Origin: Pseudomonas taeanensis MS-3
GTDB taxonomy: Bacteria > Pseudomonadota > Gammaproteobacteria > Pseudomonadales > Pseudomonadaceae
Direction of reading: 5' to 3'
Assembly (NCBI RefSeq): GCF_000498575.2
Contig: NZ_AWSQ01000001.1
Location: forward strand, 849,914-913,913
DNA length: 64,000 nucleotides
The position numbers and the translations under genes were made by a program. Of this stretch, positions 1 to 8,591 are shown piece by piece. Numbering within the stretch: the stretch's first letter is position 1; each line of letters opens with the position of its first letter. The notes beneath the pieces are model-generated. The model did no database searches. It saw only the letters and a program-made list of their open reading frames with translations, and was not told the DNA's origin.

Positions 1-240
1 GCACCAGCAAGCAGGCGAGGCATCCCGATGTTAATCAGCCATCCGGCCAAAAGCCATCTATTTGGCGGATCGTTTATTGAAAAGCGATAGGATGAGGATT
101 GGGCTCACAAGACTGCTCGTTTAAAAAAATCGCGAAAGTGAATGCCCCAAATTAGACGCCCGACTCTAACGTTAGCGATAGTCGTCTACAGCGCAAGCTC
201 AAATGCAGTGCGGATCGAGTAAAATCAGAACCATATCGGC

Positions 241-310
241 TGTCTGTTAATGGCCGAGCGCTGCCGGTTGTCACTTGCCGCTCTGGTCGGTCGCGGCCAA
301 GAGGACTCCC
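241..310. repeat. Dispersed palindromic repeat, copy 1
   Basis: Arms GGCCGAGCGCTGCCGG and a diverged GGTCGCGGCCAA face each other around a short centre. This matches the family whose better copies (for example near 6760) read GCTTTTGGCCGATT, then CTGCC, then the reverse complement. The rest of 1-350 shows no gene I can support. Confidence 0.5.
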
Positions 311-350
311 AGCTAAATTAAGTTACCGTAATCGCTGCAGGTATCTCGCT

Positions 351-608
351 TGAACGATACAACTGTTTCAGAAGCCGAAATGCGCCGCGCATTTGGACTT
401 GATCACATCCCCCAGAAACAACCAGCGCCCAAATCCAACCCCTTTTCCATTTACACGCTCGTCGAACTGAGCGTGCGATAAAATGGTGGCCCTCCTTTCC
501 GCTTCGAGCACCGCTCGCGCTCTATCAGCACGCTCACCGCGCAGCTTGAGGCCGAGAAAGCGGCGCGGGAGAATGGGTCGTGTTAGGCATCAGGCAGGTT
601 TCAACATA
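351..608 (+). pseudogene. Broken copy of a 90-98 residue repeated protein family
   Basis: Reading from a TTG at 351 gives a protein closely similar to the intact small proteins at 22977-23249 and 43997-44269: the E(A/V)EMRRAFGLD start, then F(S/T)xYTLVELSVR, then FRFEHRSRSISTLTAQLEAEKAARE. The copy is dead. A TAA interrupts it right after VELSVR. Near 575 a short deletion removes the codons for GYEVW and shifts the frame, although the final codons for the LxIRQVST-like end can still be read in another frame. I do not recognise the family; it is mixed alpha/beta-looking, soluble and without membrane segments. Confidence 0.7.
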
Positions 609-658
609 GCGATGCCTGAATAGTTTCCGGTCAGCGTGACCCGAACGGCGTACCGCAT

Positions 659-1087
659 CTAAACCGGATCGCCTACCAAGACAGCCGCGGTCATATCCCC
701 TTCGCAGTCTTCGCCTGGCAACCATTTCATGGTCGCGCCCTGCCCTATCAGGTCGATGTACAGCACACGATGGCGTCCGGCCATAGCGCTCTTGGCCACC
801 GCCTCCGGTTGCGTCTCACTCCAGGAAATCACTTCGTAGCTGAACACTTCGGCCACAAGATCCAAGCCGGTATCGTGCTGCAGGAGCGAGGCATACGTCT
901 CGGTGCATGTATTTTGCGCGCGTACGCAGCGAATCTCCACGGCATTGGTGCCGGGCGGCTCGTAGCCGGCCACTGTGCGCCGGCCACCCCATAGTAGTAA
1001 ACCGTCAGGCTGCTCAAGCACCGACAATGGAGGCAGCGTGACAGTGTTTTCGAGGGGCGTTGGATGGATGAACCAGAGAACCTCCCC
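659..1087 (-). pseudogene. Truncated paralogue of the membrane-anchored protein at 44434
   Basis: The reading frame matches the C-terminal three quarters of the 163-residue protein at 44434-44925. Shared stretches are RTVAGYEPPG/KTVAGYDQPG, NAVEIRC/NAIEIRC and the ending AAVLVGDP(V/L). Homology can be followed upstream to about 1087 (VTLPPL against VTVPPL), where a TAA interrupts it. The N-terminal membrane anchor is therefore missing and the copy cannot be exported in the same way. It faces the broken small gene at 351-608 convergently, whereas at 44 kb the two are divergent. Function unknown. Confidence 0.65.
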
Positions 1088-1098
1088 TTAGAGACATC

Positions 1099-1131
1099 CG
1101 AAAGCCCGCCTTGTTTTGGCGGGATTTTTAA
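1099..1131 (+). terminator. Rho-independent terminator-like hairpin
   Basis: CCCGCC and GGCGGG flank a TTGTTTT loop and are followed by ATTTTTAATTT on the + strand. It lies where the N-terminus of the truncated gene at 659-1087 should be, so it was probably brought in by rearrangement. Confidence 0.6.
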
Positions 1132-1196
1132 TTTGGCGTGAACGTCAAACGCCAGCGTCGAGCATTTGCTCCGGGCACTGAGCCTTACTCCAAGGA

Positions 1197-1379
1197 ATGG
1201 ACATGCTGATTGAGCTCGATCTGAACATCAATGACGCGGAGGCTCTATTGCGCCATCGCATTGAGCACCAGCTAAACTCTGGGGAGTTTCGAGAAAATGC
1301 TCGCCAGAGGGAAGCACTGGGAACGGTCGCAGCAGCGATCAACGACGCGATGAGTCCAGAGCAGGAACACGCCAACTAG
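1197..1379 (+). CDS. Small hypothetical protein, 60 residues
   Basis: This short ORF starts at an ATG (1197) and reads LIELDLNINDAEALLRHR, then HQLNSGEFRENARQREAL and an acidic end. It looks like a compact helical soluble protein; I recall similar short hypothetical proteins in Pseudomonas but can name no function. There is no strong Shine-Dalgarno; AAGGAATGG sits directly before the ATG and is poorly spaced. The frame stays open after the TAG, but what follows (1380-1520) resembles a different protein, so I treat the stop as genuine. Confidence 0.45.
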   Translation: MDMLIELDLNINDAEALLRHRIEHQLNSGEFRENARQREALGTVAAAINDAMSPEQEHAN

Positions 1380-1532
1380 TCGGAAACGATTGCTCCGCAG
1401 CTGCTTGATGCCGCCATCGCTTTGTTCGGCGACAAGGCAAGCACGGTCTACTGGCTATCGAAACCCTTACGAGCGCTCGGCGATAGAAGCCCGAGGGATG
1501 TCCCCGTCGCACGCTGGCCGGAGGCGTTGACC
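1380..1532 (+). pseudogene. Remnant of a Xre/MbcA/ParS-type (DUF2384) antitoxin
   Basis: In frame after the TAG at 1377-1379 the sequence encodes LLDAAIALFGDKAS, then WLSKPLRALGDRSPRD. This is the usual signature of the DUF2384 antitoxin C-terminal domain (a gly-asp near the start of the helix, then WL..P..aLg...P.d). It compares well with the intact antitoxin at 38865-39347, which has WMSSPNDALGGKTPLSL. There is no start codon or N-terminal Xre part and no RES toxin follows, so it is a fragment of a lost toxin-antitoxin pair. Confidence 0.5.
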
Positions 1533-1561
1533 GGAATTCAGCGCTGTGATATCAAATCACC

Positions 1562-1696
1562 ATCGGGTTCGGGGCACAATTTAACTTTCCACTGACTATA
1601 TGCGGTGGCCACTGTAAGGGTAGCTTTGCCTGATCGTGCTATACGGTTACGTTATCGATGGCGACGGTAAAAGAGAAAATAGCCCCGAAACCCGGT
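1562..1696 (+). ncRNA. Candidate retron msr-msd RNA flanked by an a1/a2 inverted repeat
   Basis: ATCGGGTTCGGGGC at 1562-1575 pairs with GCCCCGAAACCCGGT at 1682-1696, giving 14 pairs, one of them G-T, with one bulged A at 1688. The repeat encloses about 106 nt and ends 7 nt before the reverse transcriptase ATG at 1704. That position and layout are those of the a1/a2 stem that closes retron primer-template RNAs. Inside, GGTA/TGCC around GCTT (near 1620-1632) and GTGGCCAC (1604-1611) can form small hairpins. I cannot fold it here, and no branching guanosine can be assigned with confidence. Confidence 0.5.
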
Positions 1697-1703
1697 ACTA
1701 TGA

Positions 1704-3500
1704 ATGGATATCGACGAGATTTTTAAGGATTTATTTGGCCCAGGCTTCAAGAGCCTCGATGGGTTCTGCCAGCTATTAAAAGTTGACCAAGACAAACTGC
1801 TCAACTTCCTTTACAAGAGGAAAGGCAGCCATTACGTTAGCTTTTCCATCTTAAAGAAAAACAAAACCCATCGTACCATTAAAGCACCCAAACGGGTGAT
1901 GAAGAAAATTCAGCATGCGCTTTTGCCGCATCTCGAAAAATACTATTCCCCCAAACCTTCCAGCCATGGCTTCGTCAAGGGTAGGAACGTCAAGACAAAT
2001 GCTCAGATCCACTCCAGAAAGAGATACGTGTTCAACATTGATCTGAAGGATTTTTTCGAAAGTATCCATTTCGGGCGAGTCAGAAATTTATTCATGGCCC
2101 ACCCATTTAGTGCACCCCACAATGTTGCGACAGTTATGGCACAAATCTGTTGCAGCGACGGAAAATTAGCTCAAGGTGCCCCAACCTCACCGCTAATATC
2201 GAACATGATTTGCCGGAAGCTTGACTCACAACTTCAGGCCTTAGCAAAATCAGGTAAGTGTCATTTTACACGGTACGCTGACGACATCACGTTTTCCTTT
2301 ACCAGTACCGCAAAATACTTACCGAAGGATATTGTCGAAGTCTCCGAGGACGGCAGAGCGATACCTGGGCGCGAACTGGAAGAAATCATCAAATCCAATG
2401 GTTTCATCATAAACTCTGAAAAAACGCGTCTTCAGCACCGAACGCAGCGCCAGATGGTAACGGGCCTAGTCGTCAATGAGATGCCAAACGTAACCAGAGA
2501 ATTCATCCGCTTAACGAGCTCGATGATCAACGCTCTTAAACGCTACGGGCCTGAACTGGCAGAAGCCAAGTATTTGGAGATTCTGAAGGGCGAGAATCAG
2601 CGGCTTCAGCCTCGACAGATTCTGCGGACGAAGGACAGTGCTGGCGATTTTTTTATCAAGGTGGTCAAGGGGCGACTGAATTACATTCAAATGGTTCGCG
2701 GGCGAGGTGACAATATCTATCGTCGGTTGGCATATGAATTCACAGTAGCTATAGGCAAAGAGAATCCTGAGTTCAAAAAATCACCTGAAGAGATCTTAGG
2801 AAACTCGATTTTTGTCGTAAACAACATCATTGAGGAATGTCAGGGGACGGCCTTCCTTCTGGAAGGGGTCGGCATCGTTACCAACGAACACGTTGTGACC
2901 GGGGTATCTAAAACCATCGCTCGCCACTCCATTTCATTCAGCCGTGCCGGCGACACGAGAGAGTACTCAGCAGAGCTTATCCTTTCGGACAAAAAAGCAG
3001 ACTTGGCTATTTTTCATCCCAATGAGGAGTTCCGAAATATTCCCGCCCTACGCAAGTCCGACAAGACGATTGTTCGCCCCACGGATCCAGTTCTATCGAT
3101 TGGTTTCCCTAAGCATCGAGACGGTACCACACACTACATCGCAAAAGGCCATACTACTCAACGGCGCCGCCAGGTCGACCTAGATCTGTGGTTGGTTGAT
3201 TTCACGCTGATGGAGGGAAATAGCGGTGGCCCTATATTCAACGACTCCATGGAAGTGATCGGCGTCACAGCTAGAGGAGCAAAAAATAATATCGACGCAG
3301 CACTTTACGGATTCATACCACTAGATAGCTTGAACAGCTTTACAAGCAGAGCGGACTTTCTACTTCTGAAAAGGTTGTACGACTATCTAGGGAATGGATC
3401 ACTGAGCCTCTTACCTGGAATTCTCGGTAAGGGGATTTTTAGCAGCGCCTACCAAACAAAGCTCCACAAGGAACGCCTTCAGAAAGCTAAGGCAGCTTAA
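1704..3500 (+). CDS. Retron-type reverse transcriptase fused to a trypsin-like serine protease
   Basis: A 598-residue two-domain protein. Residues about 40-330 are a group II/retron-like reverse transcriptase: GFVKGRN (90s), FNIDLKDFF with the first metal aspartate at 113, LAQGAPTSPL (155-164), YADD at 191-194, and VTGLVVN at 252-258, a motif typical of retron enzymes. Residues about 375-560 are a chymotrypsin/trypsin fold with a complete triad: His396 in TNEHVV, Asp433 in KADLAIF, Ser507 in EGNSGGP. All catalytic residues are present. Retron reverse transcriptases with fused proteases have been catalogued among anti-phage systems; the natural reading is that the RT-msDNA part senses or restrains and the protease is the effector. 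The base composition is less GC-rich than the core genes. Start chosen at the ATG directly after the candidate a2 repeat. Confidence 0.85.
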   Translation: MDIDEIFKDLFGPGFKSLDGFCQLLKVDQDKLLNFLYKRKGSHYVSFSILKKNKTHRTIKAPKRVMKKIQHALLPHLEKYYSPKPSSHGFVKGRNVKTNAQIHSRKRYVFNIDLKDFFESIHFGRVRNLFMAHPFSAPHNVATVMAQICCSDGKLAQGAPTSPLISNMICRKLDSQLQALAKSGKCHFTRYADDITFSFTSTAKYLPKDIVEVSEDGRAIPGRELEEIIKSNGFIINSEKTRLQHRTQRQMVTGLVVNEMPNVTREFIRLTSSMINALKRYGPELAEAKYLEILKGENQRLQPRQILRTKDSAGDFFIKVVKGRLNYIQMVRGRGDNIYRRLAYEFTVAIGKENPEFKKSPEEILGNSIFVVNNIIEECQGTAFLLEGVGIVTNEHVVTGVSKTIARHSISFSRAGDTREYSAELILSDKKADLAIFHPNEEFRNIPALRKSDKTIVRPTDPVLSIGFPKHRDGTTHYIAKGHTTQRRRQVDLDLWLVDFTLMEGNSGGPIFNDSMEVIGVTARGAKNNIDAALYGFIPLDSLNSFTSRADFLLLKRLYDYLGNGSLSLLPGILGKGIFSSAYQTKLHKERLQKAKAA

Positions 3501-4111
3501 TGAATGATCAAGGCTCAATGGCTGGTTAGCCGCGCCCCAAGCGATTGAGCATCCATTCTTCTGCTTGGTCACAATCACGCATCAAGTCACCAAACTCCTG
3601 CGTCGAGAGCCGCCTGGGTACTCCATGGGAATCAGGGTCAGGTGAGTCGAGTTGGGATGATCAGCGCGACCTTGATCCCTTTGAGAGCCATCGACATGCA
3701 AGGTGTAGTGACCAGACGCTTATAATTCTGCTTCCGCCCCAGAGTTGACGGTCGTGACAGGCCACAACCGGCCAAAAACGGTCATTCGAAGGTGTCTACT
3801 AGACTAGGAGCTATTCAGTTCTTTCAGCGCAATACCCCTTCTTCAGCACGACCGGCTCAAATCCGAACCAAGCCAAATAGCCCAGATCAATGGGCCAACC
3901 TCCCGATGACAGAAAGCGGAAAATCCTTGATGCATTAGTTTCAAATGCCGCGCCACCAAGACCGGTTATCTAGCCTCATAGAGAGTGACGGATCGGAGCA
4001 AACCCCTGATAATCATGGGAATGAGCGATACACATGAGATATGACAACCGTTAGCAATATGTATGAGCGCTCCAAGCGCCGCGAAACCGCCGGGATCACG
4101 AGACGGAAGTC
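3501..4111. other. Gene-poor gap with a decayed reading frame and half of a palindromic repeat
   Basis: On the minus strand 3531-3665 encodes RRLSTQEFGDLMRDCDQAEE and a short tail. It looks protein-like but has no start and is cut by a TGA, so it is probably a relic. At 3748-3792 one arm of the dispersed palindrome is visible (ACCGGCCAAAAACGGTCAT followed by GGTGTCTAC). Nothing else is supportable. Confidence 0.35.
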
Positions 4112-5251
4112 ATGAAAATAAACGCTAAAGACCCAGACATCTCAAGTATATATCAAAGGATCAAGCGCGGAAGCATAGACCTCCGGCCAGATTTTCAACG
4201 CGACATGGTATGGAATAAGGCAAAGAAACAGGGGCTGATCGATACTATACTTCGGGACTGGAAATTCCCCCCTGTGTTTTTTGTAGTTACGGGCAATGAT
4301 GAAATGATGGAGGTGCTCGACGGACAGCAAAGGCTAAGCGCTATAGTTGAATTTCTTGAAAACGAATTCGCCATTGATGGCAGCATTGAACCTCACGACA
4401 CCGAAATCCAGAAACTTAACGGGCTGCGGTTTAGTCAGCTTCCTGATCGTGTACGATTCCGGATCGAACAGTATTCTATAAGAATTCATGAGTTGTACGA
4501 CTATCAGGAAGGTGAGCCTTATGAATTGTTCTTCAGGCTCAACCAAGGAGTGACTTTAACCCCTGCCGAAAAACGAAATACTTTTTTTGGCCCTGTACGC
4601 GAACAAATCAAAAAATTTGTTTCCTACATGAGCGAACTGATGCTTGACGGCTCTCGAATAGGTTTCAACAATAACAGACTGGCTTATGACGATGTCATCG
4701 CCCGCTTTGTATATGCTATTCACACCAAAATAATTAACAAAAAAATAACGGACGTGAGTCTTGTCGAGTTCTACAGGGCAGGAACACCTGTTCCGTATAA
4801 CATTGAATCTCAAGTAACGAGCGCAATCCACGCGCTTGCCGAGGCATGTGAAATCAGCGCTAGCCTTGGTAGCAAACTCAAGCTAAATAAACCTACTCTC
4901 TTAACGTGGCTGATATACCTCTCGAATGATCGATCAGTGGAGAATATTGAACACCTGTGTAGATTTGAGCGTATTAGGGAGTCTGTCAAAGGAAGCAGTG
5001 AAGATAATAGCAAGCTTGCTTTTCTACTAGGTATTTACCAAGAGCGTTCCGCGTCAAGTGTAAACGATGCCACACCGGTTCAATTGCGATTATTAGTTAT
5101 TTATCTGATTGGCTGGATGGAAGGGCAGGTATATGACAGCACCGTTGGAGAGCGCGCGCGTGCGATATTAGATAAAATTAATCAGATGGACAGTTTGACC
5201 GAGGAAATGGTCATCTCATTTATGGAAGAAGAGCACTGGGGCTTGCAATGA
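4112..5251 (+). CDS. DUF262 (ParB/GmrSD-like N-terminal) protein
   Basis: A 379-residue protein with the DUF262 fold at the N-terminus: LRPDFQRDMVWN at about 24-35 and VLDGQQRL at 68-75, the motif associated with nucleotide-dependent DNA modification-sensing enzymes such as GmrSD and SspE. The DUF1524 HNH nuclease module that usually follows is absent; the remaining 200 residues are helical with no HNH or CxxC signature. The stop overlaps the start of the next gene (ATGA at 5248-5251), so the two are translationally coupled and likely act together. I infer an anti-phage role in which this protein is the sensor and the OLD-like partner provides ATPase/nuclease action, but the sequence shows only the domains. 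Confidence 0.75.
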   Translation: MKINAKDPDISSIYQRIKRGSIDLRPDFQRDMVWNKAKKQGLIDTILRDWKFPPVFFVVTGNDEMMEVLDGQQRLSAIVEFLENEFAIDGSIEPHDTEIQKLNGLRFSQLPDRVRFRIEQYSIRIHELYDYQEGEPYELFFRLNQGVTLTPAEKRNTFFGPVREQIKKFVSYMSELMLDGSRIGFNNNRLAYDDVIARFVYAIHTKIINKKITDVSLVEFYRAGTPVPYNIESQVTSAIHALAEACEISASLGSKLKLNKPTLLTWLIYLSNDRSVENIEHLCRFERIRESVKGSSEDNSKLAFLLGIYQERSASSVNDATPVQLRLLVIYLIGWMEGQVYDSTVGERARAILDKINQMDSLTEEMVISFMEEEHWGLQ

Positions 5252-6630
5252 AAAAAGCCGCGATTGCTGACTACTGGAGCAGGCTAAATGACGTCCAAAA
5301 TGTCGCTAAGGGTATAAAATCGTTAAAGCAATTTATTCCACCTAGTACCGATCTTGAGTTTAGTACTGGAGGACTGTTCGCTGTAGTGGGTGCAAACGGT
5401 GCGGGAAAGAGTAGCTTTTTTTCTTTTCTGACAGATACTGGCTACGACAGGGTTGAATTCTACAGGCACGAAGCGACGCTTTATAACGGAGAAGTGATTA
5501 AATTTCCTGGTGAAGCATTGCAGGCGGTCGTCACCGAGCCACTTTCCGAGCTTCGTGAGGCTAACGCAACACTTGTAAATTTCAAAAGTACTTTTGGCCA
5601 AGGGGGCATAGCTGATTTACCAAGTAAGGAGCTAAGCTTAGTAAATTACGTGTTAGGCAGCAGCTACGATTCGATTCGCATTGAAGAAGTGGTAACGGGA
5701 GACGAAGAAAGTTGCCCCCGATTCGTTTTTACCAAAAATGACAGAGAGCACGATAATTTTACAGCCTCGATGGGCGAACAGCTTGTTTTATTCATTTATT
5801 GGACGTTGTCGAAGAAATACAGTAGACCAGGAGTGTTTTTTTTAGAAGAGCCTGAAACCGGGCTTACTCCTGCGGCACAAGATCGCATTGTCGATTTATT
5901 AGCCTACCTTTCTGCCGATAGGAAAAAGCAGCTTTTCATAGCAACCCACTCCCCTTTTATCGTTTCTAAGCTCGGAATTGAACGAGTAATAGTAATGAAG
6001 CGACCTGAAGTTGCTCATTGGGATTTAGCAATAAACAGTAATTACCTGAATGAGCTTGGGGTAACCCCCGTCAGGAAGGGGATTTTCTTTCTTGAGGATA
6101 ATAAAGCCAAAGTTTTTTTTGAAAAACTTCTAGATATATATGGAAGCAGCGTCAGAAGGACTCACGAAATTATTTTCTTAAACGGCGAATCCCATGTGTA
6201 TGAAGTGGTTAGCAGGTACGCTAGGCAAAGTAAAAACTATGCGGTAAAAGGCATCATTGATGCGGATCAGAAAGGAGAGGCCAAGTATATTTCACCCGAT
6301 TATGATTTTCTTCCTGGCACCCTTGCTCCTGAAGAAGAGTTAATCTCCGCCATCCAAACCGATGTGGCTGGATTCGCCCGAAAACTTGGCGTTCGGTCAG
6401 ACAGACTTGCGGATGCTATACGTCTCTGCCAAGGCTATGAGTTACATGACAAGTTTGAAGAGATATCAAAAGAAATCTATGGAGAAATCAAGACGATAGT
6501 ATATGAAACTGCGTTCCTACTCTGGTTTGAAAAATTCCACGCCCGACAGGAAATCCATGATTTCATGATGTCTATTGATCCGGACCTTACAGCTGATGAC
6601 ATAGACGTGGTGCGAAGCCAGTATCCATAG
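5248..6630 (+). CDS. OLD-like ABC ATPase with C-terminal TOPRIM domain
   Basis: 460 residues. Walker A is GANGAGKSS at 48-56; the ABC-type Walker B LEEPETG lies at 199-205, followed by a His switch in ATHSPF (His234). The second half has a TOPRIM arrangement: FLED with Glu283, then GIIDADQKG with the DxD at 338-340, and EEE near 357, as in OLD-family nucleases. ATP-driven DNA nicking or cleavage is therefore plausible. It overlaps the DUF262 gene by four bases. OLD-like enzymes are known in defence systems such as Gabija and in P2 Old, but there is no UvrD-like partner here. No promoter is visible between the genes. Confidence 0.75.
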   Translation: MKKAAIADYWSRLNDVQNVAKGIKSLKQFIPPSTDLEFSTGGLFAVVGANGAGKSSFFSFLTDTGYDRVEFYRHEATLYNGEVIKFPGEALQAVVTEPLSELREANATLVNFKSTFGQGGIADLPSKELSLVNYVLGSSYDSIRIEEVVTGDEESCPRFVFTKNDREHDNFTASMGEQLVLFIYWTLSKKYSRPGVFFLEEPETGLTPAAQDRIVDLLAYLSADRKKQLFIATHSPFIVSKLGIERVIVMKRPEVAHWDLAINSNYLNELGVTPVRKGIFFLEDNKAKVFFEKLLDIYGSSVRRTHEIIFLNGESHVYEVVSRYARQSKNYAVKGIIDADQKGEAKYISPDYDFLPGTLAPEEELISAIQTDVAGFARKLGVRSDRLADAIRLCQGYELHDKFEEISKEIYGEIKTIVYETAFLLWFEKFHARQEIHDFMMSIDPDLTADDIDVVRSQYP

Positions 6631-6755
6631 ATACGTATCGACTGAATGGCTGTTTTCGACCCCTATAATCTTCCGCGACAGAGCCGTGTTTGACTTACAG
6701 ATTCACACGCCAAATTAGCCAATCATGAGAAAGGGGACGGATGTATTCATAGAAC

Positions 6756-6822
6756 AGACTGGCCGCTTTTGGCCGATTCCTGCCTTTCATGACCGGCAGG
6801 TGTCGGCCAAAAGCAGTCAGTC
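6756..6822. repeat. Dispersed palindromic repeat, copy 3 (best preserved)
   Basis: GGCCGCTTTTGGCCGATTCC, then CTGCC, a short loop, GGCAGG and TCGGCCAAAAGCAGTCA: a nearly complete inverted repeat of about 65 bp. It lies between the OLD-like gene and the broken nuclease gene and is the best reference for the family. Confidence 0.75.
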
Positions 6823-6881
6823 GCCTGCTCGATACGTGGTGCGACTAAAATCCTAATCTGACTATCACGGAAAGTATAAAG

Positions 6882-8029
6882 ATGAGTGATTTGTTCCAGG
6901 CTGCTGCAGTTCTGCGAGCAACCCATCACAGTGACCCAGGCTTCAACCTATTTTCAGTACTACGCTCCGACAGCGACGAGGTCTATTTGCACTCCCGCTT
7001 TCTCGCCTTCCTACTCAACCCACAAGCTGCGCACGGTTGTGGTAACGCTTTGCTCAAGACATTGCTCCAAGTTCTTCGTATTGAGGATTTTGACGTAGAG
7101 ACCGCTAGCGTCCATGCCGAATTTAAGGGCATCGATATCTTCATCCGTAATGCCAAAGGCCAAGCCATCATCATAGAAAACAAGATCTATCATCACGACC
7201 AAGATGAGCAGATCTACCGTTATGACCAATTGATAAAAAATCAGGGTTACACGGTGATTGCCAACCTCTACCTGACGCTCGACGGTTCAGAGCCATCTGA
7301 GCAAAGTAGCAAAGGCATCAAAGTTGACTTGGTTAGCTATGAGACGGACATCATCTGTTGGCTTTAGCGCTGTGTGTCACTGGTTGCACGAGATGCCGGC
7401 TTGCGTGAAAGCATATTCCAGTACATCGAACTGCTAAAGAAACTGACATCAACGGACCAGGGAGGGATTTATGTGAGTGAGTTGAAAAAATGTTATTGGA
7501 GGGAGACAACCTGCTGCTGGTGGCCGATATCGAACAGGCTTACAAGGAGGCACTCATTGATCTACAAGAGCAGGTTTGGGGGCGTATACGGACGTACCGT
7601 GAAGTAAGCTACCCTGAGATGCCTAAGCCAGAAGACACCGCTAGTCGGGATGCCATACGCAACTACTACAGCAAGTCGCGAGACAATCGCAAATACGGTT
7701 TGTATTTTGATCTGGGCGCGATGACAGGTTTTGTCTATATCGAGATCAATCACCGTTTTTACTTCGGCTATGGTGTGCCTGAGGAGGCCAAGGCATCTGA
7801 ACGAAAACGCCTTCTCAAGCTAAGCAACTCCATAGCAGGATCATCTGGTAAGAGTACCGAACTGTTTTGGCGCTTCCCCAAAGTCAACATCAACCTGTAC
7901 ACGCTGCCTCGGGCTGATCTGATTACGCTGCGTGATCCGGTAAAACAGCAGGCAATTGCCCAAGACCTGGTGGACGGTATGTATAACCTATGGGTCAAGG
8001 GGCGGGACTATGCCTTGAGCGGCCGATAA
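6882..8029 (+). pseudogene. PD-(D/E)XK nuclease-superfamily protein, interrupted by a stop and a frameshift
   Basis: The intact product would be about 380 residues. The N-terminal part has a PD-(D/E)XK core: HAEFKGIDIFIRN gives the Asp and IIIENKIY the E-x-K, then a helix with DQDEQIYRYDQL, as in the PDDEXK_4 family of restriction-like proteins. A TAG at 7365-7367 interrupts the frame after DIICWL, but it continues unchanged afterwards. At the A6 tract near 7482-7487 it shifts by one base into the frame used from 7490 to 8029 (LLEGDNLLLVADIEQAY to the end). Adding one A would restore ELKK-MLLEGD. With a nonsense codon and a frameshift the gene is probably dead. The second half is still clean, so decay is recent. 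Confidence 0.65.
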
Positions 8030-8052
8030 CGATTTTCGCAACTGACCGCCCC

Positions 8053-8475
8053 TCAGCCTGCTGCCAAGCACACGTTATTCAGCAACGAGTATCGCCACCA
8101 CACGGCTGCCAAGGTAGCGAGTGATAGGCCCGTGTACCATATCGATATCTTTGTTTTCGAATCAGAACTTATTCCCTCGATCAATGGAGCCAGTTCAGAG
8201 GGAATAGCAGAAGTAGCGCTGGACGCAAAATTTCGGATGCACTGAACCGTATCCACAGCTTCGCCTTGCGAACTGATAACCAGCCTTCCATTCAGCAAGG
8301 CAAAGACCGTAAAAGCGATAGAGAGGAACAGAAACAACTCGAAAATCGCATTCTTCTCTGACCAGGCGAAAGCAGCTGTCCCACCGGCCACGAGCTGGAA
8401 GTAGCCCCAGTATCGATGCGTAGCATCTGTAACTGAACGGTAGTGAGTCAGTGCTTCCGATAACGTGAGAGACAT
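8053..8475 (-). CDS. Small membrane protein, unknown function
   Basis: 140 residues with hydrophobic segments at about 24-40 (YFQLVAGGTAAFAW), 44-66 (IFELFLFLSIAFTVFALLNG) and 112-130 (IWYTGLSLATLAAVWW), so two or three membrane spans with a soluble loop between. RBS-like GGAGGTAATG precedes the ATG. It converges on the broken nuclease gene, 24 bp away. I do not recognise the family; small membrane proteins in such islands are sometimes effector or immunity proteins, but nothing here proves that. Confidence 0.6.
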   Translation of the reverse strand: MSLTLSEALTHYRSVTDATHRYWGYFQLVAGGTAAFAWSEKNAIFELFLFLSIAFTVFALLNGRLVISSQGEAVDTVQCIRNFASSATSAIPSELAPLIEGISSDSKTKISIWYTGLSLATLAAVWWRYSLLNNVCLAAG

Positions 8476-8591
8476 ACATTACCTCCATCCTAGCAGTATC
8501 ACGTTAATGGGGTGAGCTATTCCATCCCCCTTCTGAGCATGGCTGTAATTGCTTATGCCTCAGTCACGAAACAATAAGGTTATAAGCTGCA

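Noticed and set aside
3545..3748. 67-codon ORF on the + strand
   Set aside because: Ser/Pro-rich without RBS; the opposite strand reads more like protein there, but it too is broken.
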